Below, piece by piece: positions 12,182 through 12,251 of a stretch of DNA of 12,251 bases; the first letter of the stretch is position 1; every line of letters begins with the position of its first letter. The notes beneath the pieces are model-generated. The model worked only from the letters and a program-made list of their open reading frames with translations, did not search any database and had not been told where the DNA came from. Source of the stretch: Actinomycetes bacterium (GTDB lineage: Bacteria > Actinomycetota > Acidimicrobiia > Acidimicrobiales > Bog-793); the NCBI GenBank assembly GCA_021821585.1, contig JAKACF010000059.1:1-12251 (forward strand), given 5' to 3'. Position numbers and translations under genes: made by a program.

Positions 12182-12251
12182 TCCGGGGTAGTTCAATCGG
12201 CAGAACGTCGGCCTTTGGAGCCGAATGTTGGAGGTTCGAGCCCTCCCCCCG
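12182..12251 (+). tRNA. tRNA-Gln (anticodon TTG), 3' end cut by window edge
   Basis: The cloverleaf can be drawn directly. Acceptor strand TCCGGGG is at 12182-12188; the D arm GTTC/GAAC is at 12191-12206. The anticodon stem TCGGC/GCCGA (12208-12224) holds loop CTTTGGA, so the anticodon is TTG at 12215-12217, reading CAA (and CAG by wobble). The T arm GGAGG-TTCGAGC-CCTCC is at 12230-12246. The 3' acceptor strand starts CCCCG at 12247-12251 and should continue GA plus the discriminator beyond the window. The U1-A72 end is usual for tRNA-Gln. Whether CCA is encoded cannot be seen. Confidence 0.93.

Noticed and set aside
1..12251. Many recurring CTCGAGG / GAGCTCG words as a possible repeat family
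   Set aside because: They follow from frequent Leu-Glu and Glu-Leu codon pairs in GC-rich genes and show no regular spacing.
1..12251. CRISPR arrays, insertion sequences, phage or toxin-antitoxin genes, or a new defence system
   Set aside because: No spaced repeats, transposase motifs, terminal inverted repeats or composition shift were seen; nearly every base is explained by housekeeping genes.

Overview
The window is about 12.25 kb of very GC-rich bacterial chromosome with tightly packed genes, frequent GTG starts, and no mobile element, CRISPR array or phage gene that I can see. It looks like Actinomycetota, probably an Acidimicrobiia-like lineage. The reasons are the high GC, the actinobacterial order metG-tatD-rsmA-ispE, genes for two tiny actinobacterial ribosomal proteins (bL37 and bS22), and many start codons 6-10 nt downstream of a TANNNT-type -10 element, as expected for leaderless mRNAs. 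The class-level placement is an inference.

Layout. 1-2469 (-): M1 zinc aminopeptidase (pepN-like), with its C-terminal end cut by the window edge. 2534-3559 (+): PfkB/adenosine-kinase-like sugar kinase, divergent from pepN. 3566-4171 (-): unrecognised 201-aa acidic protein, convergent with the kinase, their stop codons lying in one palindrome. 4217-5080 (+): glycerophosphodiester phosphodiesterase, divergent from the unknown gene. 5106-5189 (-): 27-codon gene for ribosomal protein bL37. 5236-5556 (+): DUF192-like small protein. 5613-6485 (+): rsmI. 6496-8028 (+): metG. 8045-8989 (+): tatD. 8986-9846 (+): rsmA/ksgA. 9843-10664 (+): ispE. 10675-10776 (-): 33-codon gene for ribosomal protein bS22. 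10815-12101 (-): deoxyribodipyrimidine photolyase family. 12182-12251 (+): tRNA-Gln(UUG), missing its last few bases at the window edge.

How the genes fit together. The core is a translation-centred cluster: two 16S rRNA methyltransferases (RsmI, RsmA), methionyl-tRNA synthetase, two small ribosomal proteins and a tRNA. TatD (nuclease/quality control) and IspE (isoprenoid precursors) belong to the same conserved actinobacterial block. tatD-rsmA and rsmA-ispE each share a 4-nt GTGA stop/start overlap, so the three are probably co-translated from the metG transcript. rpfB, which sits between tatD and rsmA in mycobacteria and relatives, is absent. The flanking genes (peptidase, kinase, phosphodiesterase, photolyase) look like independent one-gene units, each with its own near-leaderless promoter.

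I found no clearly new multi-gene system. The observations most worth checking are the run of leaderless promoters (including a -10 element built on the rsmI stop codon), the two mini ribosomal genes that automated calling could miss, a photolyase with several altered substrate-pocket residues, the palindrome holding two convergent stop codons, and the unknown 201-aa protein.
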